Made by a program: the position numbers and the translations under genes | Shown: piece by piece, positions 27,246 to 37,194 of the stretch | Position numbering within the stretch: the stretch's first letter is position 1 | How the letters are laid out: every line of letters begins with the position of its first letter | The notes under the pieces: generated by a model | Databases searched by the model: none | Told to the model about the DNA's origin: nothing | What the model saw: the letters and a program-made list of their open reading frames with translations, nothing else | Source: Actinomadura darangshiensis | Lineage (GTDB): Bacteria; Actinomycetota; Actinomycetes; Streptosporangiales; Streptosporangiaceae | Assembly: GCF_004349235.1 (NCBI RefSeq) | Contig: NZ_SMKY01000057.1 | Coordinates: forward strand, 1 to 38,320 | Direction: 5' to 3' | DNA length: 38,320 nt

Positions 27246-30200
27246 TCTGGATCTTCCCTCCGCCTCGGATGAGGGCGTCGAGGGTGTTCTGGTCCAGTGC
27301 GGCCAGCGGGAAGTCGGACGGGGTGAGGCGGCCCGCGTCCGGGGACAGGCAGTGCTCGATCAGCTCGCGCAGCGCCGCGGCGTACTCGGCGGCGAGCCGC
27401 TCGACGGTGGACGCGTGGTGGACGTGCGGGCTGTACTCCCATTCGAGGACCAGCCGGCCGTCCTCGGCCTGGAACGCCTCGACCTGCAGTAGGTGCGACC
27501 GGCGGCGGCCGGTCTCGGGGCCGGTGCGCGGCCCGGCGAGGTCGCCGTCCAGCTGCCTCGTCACCAGCCCGCCACGGCCCTCGGCCGACACCGTCGCGCC
27601 CATGTAGTTGAAGAGCACCTGGGGCGCGGGCCGCTCTCGCAGTGCCCTCAGCCGTTCGCGCCGCTCCCCCTCGTCGGGTTCGGGGGTGATGTGGCGCAGG
27701 AGGCCGTAGCCGATGCCGCGCCGGGGGACGCCGCGCAGGTGCTCCTTCACGGAGGTGATGAGCTGGCCAGGGTCGTCGAGGCCGGGGGCGCTGAGGGCGA
27801 GCGGGTAGATGGAGGTGAACCAGCCGACCGTCCGCGACAGGTCGGTGTCCTCGCCGAGCGCCTCGCGGCCGTGGCTTTCGAAGTCGATCGCGGCGGTGGT
27901 GGTGCCGGACCAGCGTCCGAGGACCCGCAGCAGGCCCGCGAGGAAGATGTCGTTGATCTGCGTCCGGTAGGGGCGGTGGACGCGTGTCTGCAGCGCGGCG
28001 GCGGATTCGGCGTCCAGCTCCACCCGGACGGACCGGGTGGAGTCCTCGGTGTTGGGGCCGTCCTGGTCGGCCGGGAGGGGTCGGCGGAGATCCAGCTGCT
28101 CCTGCCAGAACGGCAGCTCGTCCCATGTGGAGGCGGCGTCGGCGTGCTGATGGAGCTGCTCCGCCCAGGTCTGGAACGACGTGGTCTTCTGGCCGAGCAC
28201 CTGGTCCTGGTAGGCGGTGCCGAGGTCCTCCAGCAGGACGCTCCACGAGACGCCGTCCATGACGAAGTGGTGGACGGTGATGCCCAGCCACGGCGGCTCT
28301 GCGCCGCGGTCGAACAGGACGGCGCGGATCTGGGGCCCGTCGGCCAGGTCGATCGAGGTCTGGGCCTCGGCCATCCGGGCGGTGACGGCCTCGCCCAGCG
28401 CCTCGCCGTGCAGGCCGGACACGTCGAAGGTGCTCACCACCTGATGCGGTTCGGCGTCGGCGTTGTGCTGCTCCCAGCGGTTCTGCGCGGGATCGAACGC
28501 CAGCCGCATCCGCAGCGCGTCGTGGTGGGCGATCAGGACGTCGAACGCGCGCCCCAGCGCCGCGCGGTCCACGTCGGCGCCCAGTTCGAACATCCCGGAC
28601 CAGTTCCAGTGGTCGCGCTCCCCGATGTCCTGACCGAGGAACCAGTGCTGGATCGGGGTGAGGGGGACGGCGCCGCTGATGGGCCCCTGCTCGGCGGACG
28701 CCTGCGAGGCGTCGCCCTCCTGCGTGACGGCGGCGAGTGCGGCGACGGTCTGGCGGGCGAACACGTCGGCGATCTCGACGCGCAGCCCGGCCGCGCGGGC
28801 ACGAGCGACGATCTGCAGGCTCAGGATCGAGTCGCCGCCGAGCTCGAAGAAGTTGTCCTCGGCGCCGACGCGTTCCAGGCCGAGGACCTGCTGCCAGATC
28901 TCCGCCAAGGCCCGCTCGGTGTCGGTGCGCGGCGCGATGTACTCGGTGGCGACCTCCGCCACCCCGTCGGGGGCCGGCAGCGCACGGCGGTCCAGCTTGC
29001 CGTTCGCGGTCAGCGGCAGCCCGTCGTCCAGGACGACGAACGCGGCCGGGATCATATATCCGGGGAGGCGGTCGCGGAGGAACTCCCGCACCCCCGCCAC
29101 ATCGATCCCGGTGTCGCCGGACCCGGGGACCAGGTAGGCGACGAGGCGTTTGCCGCCGGGGCCGTCCTCGCGGGCCATCACCACCGCGTCGCGGACAGCA
29201 GGGTGGTCGGTCAGGACGGCCTGGATCTCCCCGGGCTCGATCCGGAACCCGCGGATCTTGACCTGCTCGTCCACCCGGCCCAGATACTCCAAGCGGCCGT
29301 CAGGGCGGCGACGCGCCCGGTCACCCGTGCGGTACAGACGCCGACCGGAGTGGAACGGGTCGGCGACGAACCGCTCGGCGGTCAGCGCGGGACGGTTCAC
29401 ATACCCGCGTGCGACGCCCCCGCCACCGACATACATCTCACCCGGCATCCCCGGACCGACCGGACGGAGCTGCTCGTCCAGCACCAGCACCGTCAGGTCG
29501 TCGATCGGCTCACCGATCGGCGACGCCCGCCACCCACGCGCCGTGATCGCCTCATCGACCGGCAGGTAGGTGACATGCACCGTCGTCTCAGTGATCCCGT
29601 ACATGTTGATCAGGCCGACCTGGGGGTGCGCGGTCTGCCAGCCAGCCACCCGCGCGACGTCCAGGGCCTCGCCGCCGAACACCACCCACCGCAGCGCCAG
29701 CCCGTCCGCCAGGCCGGGATCGTCGTCGTGGGCGGCGGTGAGCTGGTAGAACGCGGACGGGGTCTGCGACAGCACCGTGACGCCCTCGTCACGAAGGAGC
29801 CGGGCGAACCGCTCCGGAGACCGCGACACCTCGAACGGAACCACCACCACACGGCCACCGTGCAGCAACGGACCCCAGATCTCCCACACCGAGAAATCGA
29901 ACGACGCCGAATGGAACATCGTCCACACGTCGTCCGGCCCGTACTCGAACCACTTATCCGTCCGGGAGAACAACCGCAGCACATTCGCGTGCGGAATCGC
30001 CACACCCTTCGGACGCCCCGTCGAACCCGAGGTGTAGATCACGTACGCCGTCTGCGCGGCGTCCACGCTGATCCCCGGGCGCTCGGCCGGGTGGTCCCGC
30101 GATTCCCGCATCAGGTCCTCGTCGACCACCGCCACCGGGGCGGCGTCGGCCAGCAGCCACTGGATCCGGTCGGCGGGGTAGGACGGGTCCACGGGGACGT

Positions 30201-31818
30201 AGCCCGCGCCGGTTTTCAGCACCCCGACCATCGCCGCGATGAGGTCCACCGACCGCGGCAGCGACACCGCCACCAGCGATCCCGCGCCCGCGCCGCGCTC
30301 CCGCAGCAGGTGCGCCAGGCGGTCGGCCCGCTCGTCCAGCTCCCGGTACGTCAGGCGCTCGTCGCCGCACACCGCCGCCACCGCGTCGGGCGACCAGCGG
30401 ACCCGCTCCTCGAAGCTCTCGACGATCGAGCCCTCGGCCAGTTCCTCCGTGTCCGGAGTCTCCAGTACGCCGAGTTCGGCCTCCGACAGCAGCGGGATGT
30501 CGCCGACGGTCAGCTCGGGGTCCGCCGCGACGGCGTTCAGCATCAGTTCGAGGTGGTCCAGCAGCACGTCCACGGTCGGCTCGTCGAACGCCGCGGTGGA
30601 GTACTCGACGGCCAGCCCGAGCCGCTCCTCCAGGTCCACGACGAGCATCAGCGGGTAGTTGCCCTCCTCGATGGAGTCGAGGCCGGTCAGCACTCCGGCG
30701 TCCTCGTCGTCGTCCTCGACGGGGGTGAGCTGGTCGGGCTTCTGCTCGCTCGGGTAGTTGCCGACGACCAGGATGGTGTCGAACAGAGAGGTGCCGGCGG
30801 TGATCTCGGACGCCTTCTGGATCTCGGTGAGCGGGGTGTAGTCGAACCGCTGCATTTCCAATTGGACGTCCTGAAGGCGCCGCAGCCAATCGAGGAACGA
30901 CTCGCCCGGCCGGACATCGGTGCGCAACGGCAGGGTGTTGATGAACAACCCCACCATCGACTCCATCCCCGATAACTGCGCCGGGCGACCCGAAACGGTG
31001 AGCCCGAACACCACGTCGTCCTGGCCGCTGAACCGGCTCAGCAGCAGCGCCCAGCCCGCTTGGACGACCGTGCTCAGCGTCACCCGCGCGCGGCGTGCGA
31101 CTCCCTGGAGCCCTTGCGTCGCCTCTTCGGACAACTCGATCCGGCGCCGCTCGTGCTCCCAATGCCCCGGCGCCACGCGGTCCACGGGCAACGGCGTCGC
31201 CGCCTCGAAACCGCCCAGGTATTTCTGCCAGAACTCGCGGGCCGCATCCCGGTCCTGTGCGCTCAGCCATTCAATGAAATCGCGGTACGGCCGCACCGGG
31301 CCCAGCGCCGGGCGCTCGCCCCGCAGCAGACACTCATATGCGGCCTGAATCTCCCCCAGGACCACGGGAAGGCTCCACCCGTCGCACAGCCCCTGGAAGA
31401 GTCCCCAGACCATCCACCAGCGGCCGGCGCCACGGTCGATCACATAAACCCGCAACAATGGCGGGGCGGCCAGGTCGAAGCCGCGCTCCCGGTCCTCGCG
31501 CAGCAGCGCCGCCCGGAGCTCCGACTGCTCCCCGTCGTCGGACGCCGACCAGTCCAGCACCTCGAACGGCACCGTGACCTCGCTCATCACGACCTGGTGC
31601 GGCTCGTCGACCTCCTCCCACACGAACCCGGTGCGCAGGACCGGGTGCCGCGCGACCACGAGCTCCCAGGCCTGGCGTAACGCCGCGGTGTCCATCTCCC
31701 CGGTGAACTCGTAGAGCCCCTGGGCCCAATACACGCCCGCGCCGGCGGGAGCCTGCAGGACGTGAAAGAGCATGCCCTGCTGAACAGGTGCCAACGGGTA
31801 CATGTCCTCGACGTTCAC
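27238..31818 (-). CDS. NRPS2: single module C-A-T-E, Thr-type code, degenerate C domain
   Basis: A 1526-residue NRPS. The condensation domain (about 4-445) is homologous to that of NRPS3, but where NRPS3 has HHICLDG this one has FQGLCDG (F141, Q142, D146), so the catalytic His is missing. Adenylation domain (about 465-955) with [12 protein letters not shown]941 and specificity residues D641, F642, W645, S684, V713, G715, M739, V747, H748 (DFWSVGMVHK), one of the Thr-type codes. T domain S997 in LGGDSIL. Epimerase domain with HHFVMDG (H1183, H1184) and FESHGRE. The C-terminal tail contains [12 protein letters not shown], a docking-like extension. Start GTG 31818 with GGGAG seven bases upstream. 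The central A domain uses more T-ending codons than its flanks. Confidence 0.96.
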   Translation of the reverse strand: MNVEDMYPLAPVQQGMLFHVLQAPAGAGVYWAQGLYEFTGEMDTAALRQAWELVVARHPVLRTGFVWEEVDEPHQVVMSEVTVPFEVLDWSASDDGEQSELRAALLREDRERGFDLAAPPLLRVYVIDRGAGRWWMVWGLFQGLCDGWSLPVVLGEIQAAYECLLRGERPALGPVRPYRDFIEWLSAQDRDAAREFWQKYLGGFEAATPLPVDRVAPGHWEHERRRIELSEEATQGLQGVARRARVTLSTVVQAGWALLLSRFSGQDDVVFGLTVSGRPAQLSGMESMVGLFINTLPLRTDVRPGESFLDWLRRLQDVQLEMQRFDYTPLTEIQKASEITAGTSLFDTILVVGNYPSEQKPDQLTPVEDDDEDAGVLTGLDSIEEGNYPLMLVVDLEERLGLAVEYSTAAFDEPTVDVLLDHLELMLNAVAADPELTVGDIPLLSEAELGVLETPDTEELAEGSIVESFEERVRWSPDAVAAVCGDERLTYRELDERADRLAHLLRERGAGAGSLVAVSLPRSVDLIAAMVGVLKTGAGYVPVDPSYPADRIQWLLADAAPVAVVDEDLMRESRDHPAERPGISVDAAQTAYVIYTSGSTGRPKGVAIPHANVLRLFSRTDKWFEYGPDDVWTMFHSASFDFSVWEIWGPLLHGGRVVVVPFEVSRSPERFARLLRDEGVTVLSQTPSAFYQLTAAHDDDPGLADGLALRWVVFGGEALDVARVAGWQTAHPQVGLINMYGITETTVHVTYLPVDEAITARGWRASPIGEPIDDLTVLVLDEQLRPVGPGMPGEMYVGGGGVARGYVNRPALTAERFVADPFHSGRRLYRTGDRARRRPDGRLEYLGRVDEQVKIRGFRIEPGEIQAVLTDHPAVRDAVVMAREDGPGGKRLVAYLVPGSGDTGIDVAGVREFLRDRLPGYMIPAAFVVLDDGLPLTANGKLDRRALPAPDGVAEVATEYIAPRTDTERALAEIWQQVLGLERVGAEDNFFELGGDSILSLQIVARARAAGLRVEIADVFARQTVAALAAVTQEGDASQASAEQGPISGAVPLTPIQHWFLGQDIGERDHWNWSGMFELGADVDRAALGRAFDVLIAHHDALRMRLAFDPAQNRWEQHNADAEPHQVVSTFDVSGLHGEALGEAVTARMAEAQTSIDLADGPQIRAVLFDRGAEPPWLGITVHHFVMDGVSWSVLLEDLGTAYQDQVLGQKTTSFQTWAEQLHQHADAASTWDELPFWQEQLDLRRPLPADQDGPNTEDSTRSVRVELDAESAAALQTRVHRPYRTQINDIFLAGLLRVLGRWSGTTTAAIDFESHGREALGEDTDLSRTVGWFTSIYPLALSAPGLDDPGQLITSVKEHLRGVPRRGIGYGLLRHITPEPDEGERRERLRALRERPAPQVLFNYMGATVSAEGRGGLVTRQLDGDLAGPRTGPETGRRRSHLLQVEAFQAEDGRLVLEWEYSPHVHHASTVERLAAEYAAALRELIEHCLSPDAGRLTPSDFPLAALDQNTLDALIRGGGKIQNG

Positions 31819-31965
31819 AATCCCACTCCCGTCTTTTTCAGACCGGTTTAATCCGGCCGTCTAACCGAAAAGGAATGTAGCATCGCGCCGCTCCGGTCCG
31901 GAACCGTGCTCGCGTTTTAGCCGCCGCCTGCCAGCCGCCGACGGCCATTGGCCATCAGTGCTGGA
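31819..31965. promoter_or_regulatory. Spacer between NRPS1 and NRPS2 with a TTTAA-centred imperfect palindrome
   Basis: This 147-bp gap is the longest inside the operon and is locally AT-richer than its neighbours. It contains CCGGTTTAATCCGG (31843-31856), palindromic except at one pair, with a TTTAA centre like the palindromes upstream of NRPS1. It may be an internal promoter or operator for NRPS2. No convincing -35 and -10 pair is claimed. Confidence 0.35.
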
Positions 31966-34900
31966 TCAGCCGCTGCCGCCCATTTTCTTGAGGACCGCGG
32001 CGAGACTCTTGTTGTCGACCTTCGCCATCGGGAAGTCGGACGGGGTGAAAGCGCCGGCGTCCGGGTTCAGGCAGTGCCCGATCAGTTCGCGCAATGCGCT
32101 GACATGGCCGTCGGCGAGGCGCCGGACGGTGTCGGCGTGGTGCATGTTGGCGCTGTAGTACCACTCGAAGACCATTCGGCCGTCGTCGGTCTGGGACGCC
32201 TCGATCTGCAGCAGATGCGAACGCGCCCGCCCCTTCTCTTCACCCGTACTCGATCCGGCCAAGTCGTCCGGTAGCTGTTTGGCCAGCAATTCGTCACTCG
32301 GCTCCGCCGCCTTTTCTCCGTTGCCGCCACCGCCGCCGGCCGGTGCGGCGTCCATGGTCCCCATGTAGTTGAAGAGGATCTGCGGAGTGGCCGTCTTCCG
32401 GAGCGCGAGAAGCCGCTCGCGTTGCTGTGCGTCGTCGGGCTCGGGGGTGATGTGGCGGAGGAGGCCGTAGCCGACCCCGAGCCGGGGGACGCCGCGCAGG
32501 TGTTCCTTGACCGATGAGATGAGTTGGGTGGGGTCGTCGAGGTCGGGGGTGGTGAGGGCGAGAGGGTAGATGGAGGTGAACCAGCCGACCGTGCGGGAAA
32601 GGTCGATGTCGCTGCCGAGTGCTTCGCGGCCGTGGCTTTCCAGGTCGATCCCGGCCGTCTTGGTTCCGCTCCACTGTCCGACCGCGCGCAGGAGACCGGC
32701 CAGTAGTAGGTCGTTGATCTGCGTGCGGTAGGCGCGGTGCGCCCGTGTCAGCAGCGCCGAGGTGTTTTCGGCGTCCAGTTCCACGCGGACCGACTGGGTC
32801 GAGTCTTCAGTGTTGGGGCCGTCCACGTCTGTTGGCAGTGGACGCTGCTGCTCCAACTGCTGCTGCCAGTACGGCAGCTCCTTCCAGGTCGCGGGGACGA
32901 TGGCCTGCTGCTGCAAGCGCTCGGCCCACACCTGGAACGACGTCGTCTTCTGCCCGAGTGCCTGGTCCTGGTAGGCGGTGTCGAGGTCGTCCAGCAGGAC
33001 CGTCCAGGAGACACCGTCCATCACCAGGTGATGAACCGTGATGCCCAACCACGCGGGCTGGTCACCCCGCTCGAACAACACCGCCCGGATCAGCGGCCCC
33101 CCAGCCAGATCGAGCGAAGCTTGGGCTTGGTCCATCCGATCGGTGACGGCTTCGTCCAACACGTCACCATGCAGCCCGGACACATCGAACGTGGCGAAGA
33201 CCTCGTGCGGTTCGGTTTCGGCGTTGTGCTGCACCCACTCCTGAAGCTCCACATCGAACACCAGCCGCATCCGCAACGCGTCGTGATGCGCGACCAGCAC
33301 ATCGAACGCCCGCGCCAAAGCATCAGGCTCAACATCAATGCCCAGCTCGAACATGCCCGACCAGTTCCAACGGTCCCGGTCGCCGATGTCCTGACCCACG
33401 AACCAGTGCTCGATCGGGGTGAGCGGCACCGGGCCACTGACCGGCCCCTGCTGGGCCGACGTCGCCACCGGATCCACCTCACGAGCAACCGCGGCCAGCG
33501 CAGCCACCGTCTGCCGAGCGAACACATCAGCGATCTCGACCCGCAACCCGGCCGCCCGAGCACGCGCAACGATCTGCAAGCTCAGAATCGAGTCGCCACC
33601 CAACTCGAAGAAGTCGTCCTCGACACCCACACGCTCGACACCGAGAACCTGCTGCCAGATCTCCGCCAGAGCACGCTCAGTGTCGGTACGCGGCGGCACA
33701 TACTCCCCGGCCGTCTCAGCCACGGCTTCAGGGGCGGGGAGTGCGCGACGATCCACCTTGCCGTTCACCGTCAGCGGCAATCCCTGGTCCAGCACCACGA
33801 ACGCGGCAGGGACCATGAAGCCCGGAAGACGGGAACGGAGGGACTCCCGCACCTGCGCCATGTCCATGCCGGCGTCAGGAGAATCGGGGACCAGGTAGGC
33901 GACGAGGCGTTTCCCACCGGGGCCGTCATCGCGGGCGACCACGACCGCGTCGCGGACCGCCGGGTGCTCGGCCAGCACCGCCTCGACCTCGCCGGGCTCG
34001 ATCCGGAACCCGCGGATCTTGACCTGCTCGTCGACCCGGCCGAGGAACTCCACGTTCCCGACCGCGTTCCAACGGGCCCGGTCCCCCGTCCGGTACAGGC
34101 GTTCACCCGAACGGAACGGGTCGGGCACAAAACGTTCAGCGGTCAGCCCTGGACGGTTCACATAACCGCGGGCGACCCCCGCACCGCCGATGAACAACTC
34201 ACCCGGCATGCCGATGGCGGTCGGCTGCATGCGTTCGTCCAGCACGAAAGCGCGCGTCCCAGGTAACGGCCGTCCTACCGGGACGAGACTGTCGTCCGCG
34301 CCGGCGCCATCGGTCAGCGGCATGAACAGCGAGTCGATCGCCGCCTCGGTCACCCCATACACATTGCCCGGCACCGCGTTCGGAGCGACCGTGCCCACCG
34401 CACCCACCAGGGCATCCCAGCGCCACACATCGGTGCCGGAAATCACCACGCGGAGGCTGTCCAGACCACCCGCCTCACGCGCCCACGCCGCCAACTCACG
34501 CAGCAGCACACCCGGAACGATCTCCGCGATACCGACCCTGTGCCGCGCGATCACCTCATGCAGCGTCTCGACCGACACACCCTCGGCCTCGGGAACCAGC
34601 ACCACACCACGGCCCAGATACAGACCGCGGGTCAGGTCCCCCACCGAAACGTCGAAACCCACACCCGACATCGACAACATCGGGCCACGCTCGTCGTCCA
34701 GCCCGGCCAGGGTCTCCTCCCAGGCGGCCGCATAACCCGCCAGCCCCCGATGCGACACCAGCACGCCCTTGGGCACACCCGTCGACCCCGACGTGAACGC
34801 CACGTACGCAGCACTGTCATGATCAACAACGGCATTCACAACAGCCGACTCAGGCAGTCGATCGATCCGCACCACCGCGTCTGCCGAGCCGCACACGGCG

Positions 34901-36603
34901 CCCGCCATGTCGGCACCACCCGCATCGGTGATCACCGCACCGACGCCGCCATCGGCCGCCATCAGGCTCAGCCGCTCAGCCGGATAACCCGCAGGCAGCG
35001 GCACGTACACGCCACCCGCCCGCAACACCCCGACGAACGCCACCACCAGATCCAGCGACCGGCCCAACGCCACACCAACGCCGACCTCGCCACGCACACC
35101 ACTCGCAGCCAGCACCCCGGCCAGCCGACCCGACCGCTCCCACAACTCAGCGAACGTCAGCCGATCGCCACCGCACACCACCGCCACCACGTCCGGAGAC
35201 TTCTCCGCCCACAACCGCACCCGCTCCACCACCGACACTGGCCCGGCGGCCGAAGCGTCAGCGGCGTCCCCCCACCGGTGGACGAGGCGCCGGTCGATCT
35301 CGAAGGTCGTCGTGTGGCGGACGTTCTTCTCCGCCAGCCCGGAAACGAGATGGTCGAGCGTCTCCAGGAAGCGGTCCTTGTGCAGCGCGGCCTCGTCCAG
35401 GGCGGTGGCGGAGGCGTTGAGGTCGAAGTCGAGCCAGGCCGACGTGCCGTGCGACCAGCCGTACGTCGTGAGCGTCAGGTCCCGTACCGGGCCCACGGAG
35501 AGGTTGCGCGGGGGCTCGGCGACCGCGGCGCCGAAGCGGAGCGTCCGGTTGAACTCGACGACGTTGAGCACCGGGCCGTACCACGCGCCGCCGCGGCTGA
35601 TGCCGAGCCGCCGGGCGAGGTCCTCCCCGCGGTACCGGGAATGCCGGGCGATCTCCGCGAGGCGGTTGCCGGTCCGCGCCGCCAGTTCCGCGACCGACAG
35701 GGACGCCGGAATCCGGAGGGCGAAGGGGACGACGTTGGCCAGCATGCCGGGCGTGGCCCGGGTCGCCTCGTCCAGCCGTTCGGCGACCGGGAGGCTGAAC
35801 ATGACGGCGTCGTCGCCGGTCAGCCGCTGCAGGTCGGCGGCGAAAGAGGCGACGAGGAAGTGCGCCGGCCGGACGCCCAGTTCCCGGCACCGCTCGCGTA
35901 ATGCGGCGCGCAATGCGGGGTCGGCCTCGAACGTCGCGCGGACGGAGTCCGGCCGGTGGGTCGGCGATTCGAAATCGTCCTTGCGGCGGACGAGTTCCTC
36001 GATGTTGTCAAGCCAGTAGCGCTCGTCCAGCAACTTTTCGGCGGACCCGTGGTAGTCGAGGTTGCGGTGCAGGGCACCGGGCCAGTCGGAGAACCATCCG
36101 GGCGGGTATTCGCGAAGCGATTCGAGCGCGGTGTAGACCTCGGCCGCGCGCTTGGCCAGAAGTCCGAAAGAGAAAAGGTCGGCAATGAGATGGTGGCATC
36201 TCATGTGCCACCAGTGCTCGTCCTGCGAAATGCGGAGAAGGGACCAGGAGTACAGCGGCGGTCGTTCGTGGTGGATGGGCCGGGCGGCCTGCGACCGCAG
36301 CCACTGCCGTCCTGCGGCGGCCGAGTCGTCCTCGCAGGTCAGGTCGATGACTTCGAGGTCGTCGCGGGGCTCGGCGGTCAGCGCCTGGAACGGGATTCCG
36401 TCCGGCCCCTCGCCGAACACGGCCCGGTGCACGCCGGCCTCCCCGGACGCCACCGCGGCGCTGCGGCGGAAGAGCTCCTCGTCCAGCCGGCCGCGGATCA
36501 CGATGTACTGCGCCGGATTGTATTCGGGGTTGTCACCGATCAGCTGCAGCGACATCCAAATGTCGAGCTGCGCGGGCGATAAAGGAAGACGCGCATCCAA
36601 CAC
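31966..36603 (-). CDS. NRPS1: starter module C-A-T-E, ornithine/capreomycidine-type code
   Basis: A 1545-residue NRPS and the first structural gene of the operon. The condensation domain (about 5-430; begins LSPAQLDIW) has HHLIADLFS (H137, H138, D142) with the usual Gly replaced by Leu; on a first module this suggests a starter C that joins an acyl or other group. Adenylation domain (about 460-960) with [12 protein letters not shown]949 and specificity residues D651, V652, G655, E694, I721, G723, V748, I756, D757 (DVGEIGVIDK), one substitution from the GrsB ornithine code. T domain S1005 in LGGDSIL. Epimerase with HHLVMDG (H1191, H1192) and LESHGRE (E1322). A Gly-rich insert occurs at about 1419-1436. 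The tail [12 protein letters not shown] resembles a docking segment. GTG 36603 is the start. Confidence 0.96.
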   Translation of the reverse strand: MLDARLPLSPAQLDIWMSLQLIGDNPEYNPAQYIVIRGRLDEELFRRSAAVASGEAGVHRAVFGEGPDGIPFQALTAEPRDDLEVIDLTCEDDSAAAGRQWLRSQAARPIHHERPPLYSWSLLRISQDEHWWHMRCHHLIADLFSFGLLAKRAAEVYTALESLREYPPGWFSDWPGALHRNLDYHGSAEKLLDERYWLDNIEELVRRKDDFESPTHRPDSVRATFEADPALRAALRERCRELGVRPAHFLVASFAADLQRLTGDDAVMFSLPVAERLDEATRATPGMLANVVPFALRIPASLSVAELAARTGNRLAEIARHSRYRGEDLARRLGISRGGAWYGPVLNVVEFNRTLRFGAAVAEPPRNLSVGPVRDLTLTTYGWSHGTSAWLDFDLNASATALDEAALHKDRFLETLDHLVSGLAEKNVRHTTTFEIDRRLVHRWGDAADASAAGPVSVVERVRLWAEKSPDVVAVVCGGDRLTFAELWERSGRLAGVLAASGVRGEVGVGVALGRSLDLVVAFVGVLRAGGVYVPLPAGYPAERLSLMAADGGVGAVITDAGGADMAGAVCGSADAVVRIDRLPESAVVNAVVDHDSAAYVAFTSGSTGVPKGVLVSHRGLAGYAAAWEETLAGLDDERGPMLSMSGVGFDVSVGDLTRGLYLGRGVVLVPEAEGVSVETLHEVIARHRVGIAEIVPGVLLRELAAWAREAGGLDSLRVVISGTDVWRWDALVGAVGTVAPNAVPGNVYGVTEAAIDSLFMPLTDGAGADDSLVPVGRPLPGTRAFVLDERMQPTAIGMPGELFIGGAGVARGYVNRPGLTAERFVPDPFRSGERLYRTGDRARWNAVGNVEFLGRVDEQVKIRGFRIEPGEVEAVLAEHPAVRDAVVVARDDGPGGKRLVAYLVPDSPDAGMDMAQVRESLRSRLPGFMVPAAFVVLDQGLPLTVNGKVDRRALPAPEAVAETAGEYVPPRTDTERALAEIWQQVLGVERVGVEDDFFELGGDSILSLQIVARARAAGLRVEIADVFARQTVAALAAVAREVDPVATSAQQGPVSGPVPLTPIEHWFVGQDIGDRDRWNWSGMFELGIDVEPDALARAFDVLVAHHDALRMRLVFDVELQEWVQHNAETEPHEVFATFDVSGLHGDVLDEAVTDRMDQAQASLDLAGGPLIRAVLFERGDQPAWLGITVHHLVMDGVSWTVLLDDLDTAYQDQALGQKTTSFQVWAERLQQQAIVPATWKELPYWQQQLEQQRPLPTDVDGPNTEDSTQSVRVELDAENTSALLTRAHRAYRTQINDLLLAGLLRAVGQWSGTKTAGIDLESHGREALGSDIDLSRTVGWFTSIYPLALTTPDLDDPTQLISSVKEHLRGVPRLGVGYGLLRHITPEPDDAQQRERLLALRKTATPQILFNYMGTMDAAPAGGGGGNGEKAAEPSDELLAKQLPDDLAGSSTGEEKGRARSHLLQIEASQTDDGRMVFEWYYSANMHHADTVRRLADGHVSALRELIGHCLNPDAGAFTPSDFPMAKVDNKSLAAVLKKMGGSG

Positions 36604-36832
36604 GACCGGCGATACCCCCCGTCCCGGAAAACTTCAGTGAACTGCGAATGCCGACATAGCTGCGGCCAGAAGAGCAGAGAACATGATCCGATGAGTCGGC
36701 GACGCGGGTCAAGGCGCGCGGCGCTCCCCCGTCTTTCAGATCTTTCAGCGCGCGGCATCGCCGTGCAATTAAAACGCATCTCGGGCGGCGAGCGGAAGGT
36801 GCCGGGCGCGGGCACCGATTCGCCGCGCCGGC

Positions 36833-36849
36833 GTTGTCTTTAAAACGAC
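36833..36849. promoter_or_regulatory. Imperfect TTTAAA-centred palindrome, candidate operator
   Basis: The sequence GTTGTCTTTAAAACGAC is an imperfect inverted repeat: its arms match at 6 of 8 positions around a TTTAAA core. It lies 230 bp upstream of NRPS1 and resembles the perfect palindrome 130 bp further upstream, which suggests a second, weaker site for the same regulator. Confidence 0.4.
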
Positions 36850-36964
36850 CTCGGCCGCACCGCATGCCGGTGCGTCGCACGCTGCCACCGCTCCACCGCA
36901 CTCCGGCGCGGCCGCGCGGGCCGTGGGTTCACGGGCGTGCGGGCACTCGCACCGCGCCGCGGCA

Positions 36965-36974
36965 GATCATGATC
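36965..36974. promoter_or_regulatory. 10-bp palindrome GATCATGATC adjacent to the larger palindrome
   Basis: A perfect 10-bp palindrome lies one base away from the 22-bp palindrome at 36976-36997. The two together make a 33-bp dyad-rich block unlike the surrounding GC-rich sequence. Confidence 0.35.
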
Positions 36975-36975
36975 G

Positions 36976-36997
36976 CGAGTGGTTTTAAAACCACTCG
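36976..36997. promoter_or_regulatory. Perfect 22-bp palindrome, candidate operator
   Basis: Two 11-bp arms CGAGTGGTTTT and AAAACCACTCG meet without spacer, centred on TTTTAAAA, in otherwise very GC-rich DNA. A perfect palindrome of this length is very unlikely by chance. It is not followed on either strand by a T-run, which argues against a terminator. It lies between the ParB-like gene and NRPS1, about 370 bp upstream of the NRPS1 start, so a binding site for that regulator is the best guess. Confidence 0.6.
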
Positions 36998-37070
36998 GCG
37001 CCCGCACCGGCGCGCGCGTCGATGCGGTGCGGCAACCGGGGGCGGCAGGGGCGAGGCGGCAGGGCGTCCC

Positions 37071-37129
37071 TGCGGAAACAGAAAGAAACCGCCGCGCCGG
37101 TGGCTCCTTCTGGTCGCCGGCGCGGCGGT
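37071..37129 (-). terminator. Intrinsic terminator of the ParB-like gene
   Basis: On the minus strand, 13-bp perfect arms (ACCGCCGCGCCGG at 37088-37100 paired with 37117-37129) enclose a 16-base loop and are followed by a T-rich tract, TTTCTTTCTGTTTCC (37074-37088). The stem begins 65 bp past the gene's stop. This should largely uncouple the regulator from the NRPS operon. Confidence 0.8.
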
Positions 37130-37194
37130 GTACTGTGCCGGATGCCCGGCACGGGGATCTCGATCGTTCCGCGCCGGGTGCGGCGCGGAGTCGT

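Larger units (their letters stand above)
36604..37070. promoter_or_regulatory. NRPS operon leader and promoter region
   Basis: About 470 bp of non-coding sequence upstream of NRPS1, bounded on the right by the terminator of the ParB-like gene. It is clearly less GC-rich in 36640-36860 and contains three TTTTAA-type elements: GTTTTAA-containing imperfect sites around 36766-36778 and 36833-36849 and a perfect palindrome at 36976-36997. Open frames here (for example 36834-37223 plus) have no protein-like pattern. A promoter for the 20-kb operon must lie here unless transcription reads through from the regulator. Confidence 0.6.

Noticed and set aside
22680..27272. A 1530-codon open frame on the plus strand opposite NRPS3
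   Set aside because: It is a mirror frame of a GC-rich gene: His/Arg/Gly/Val-rich with no domain pattern, while the minus strand encodes a complete NRPS with all motifs.
27493..30975. Long plus-strand frame of 1160 codons opposite NRPS2
   Set aside because: Same shadow effect; the start has no ribosome binding site and the translation is low complexity.
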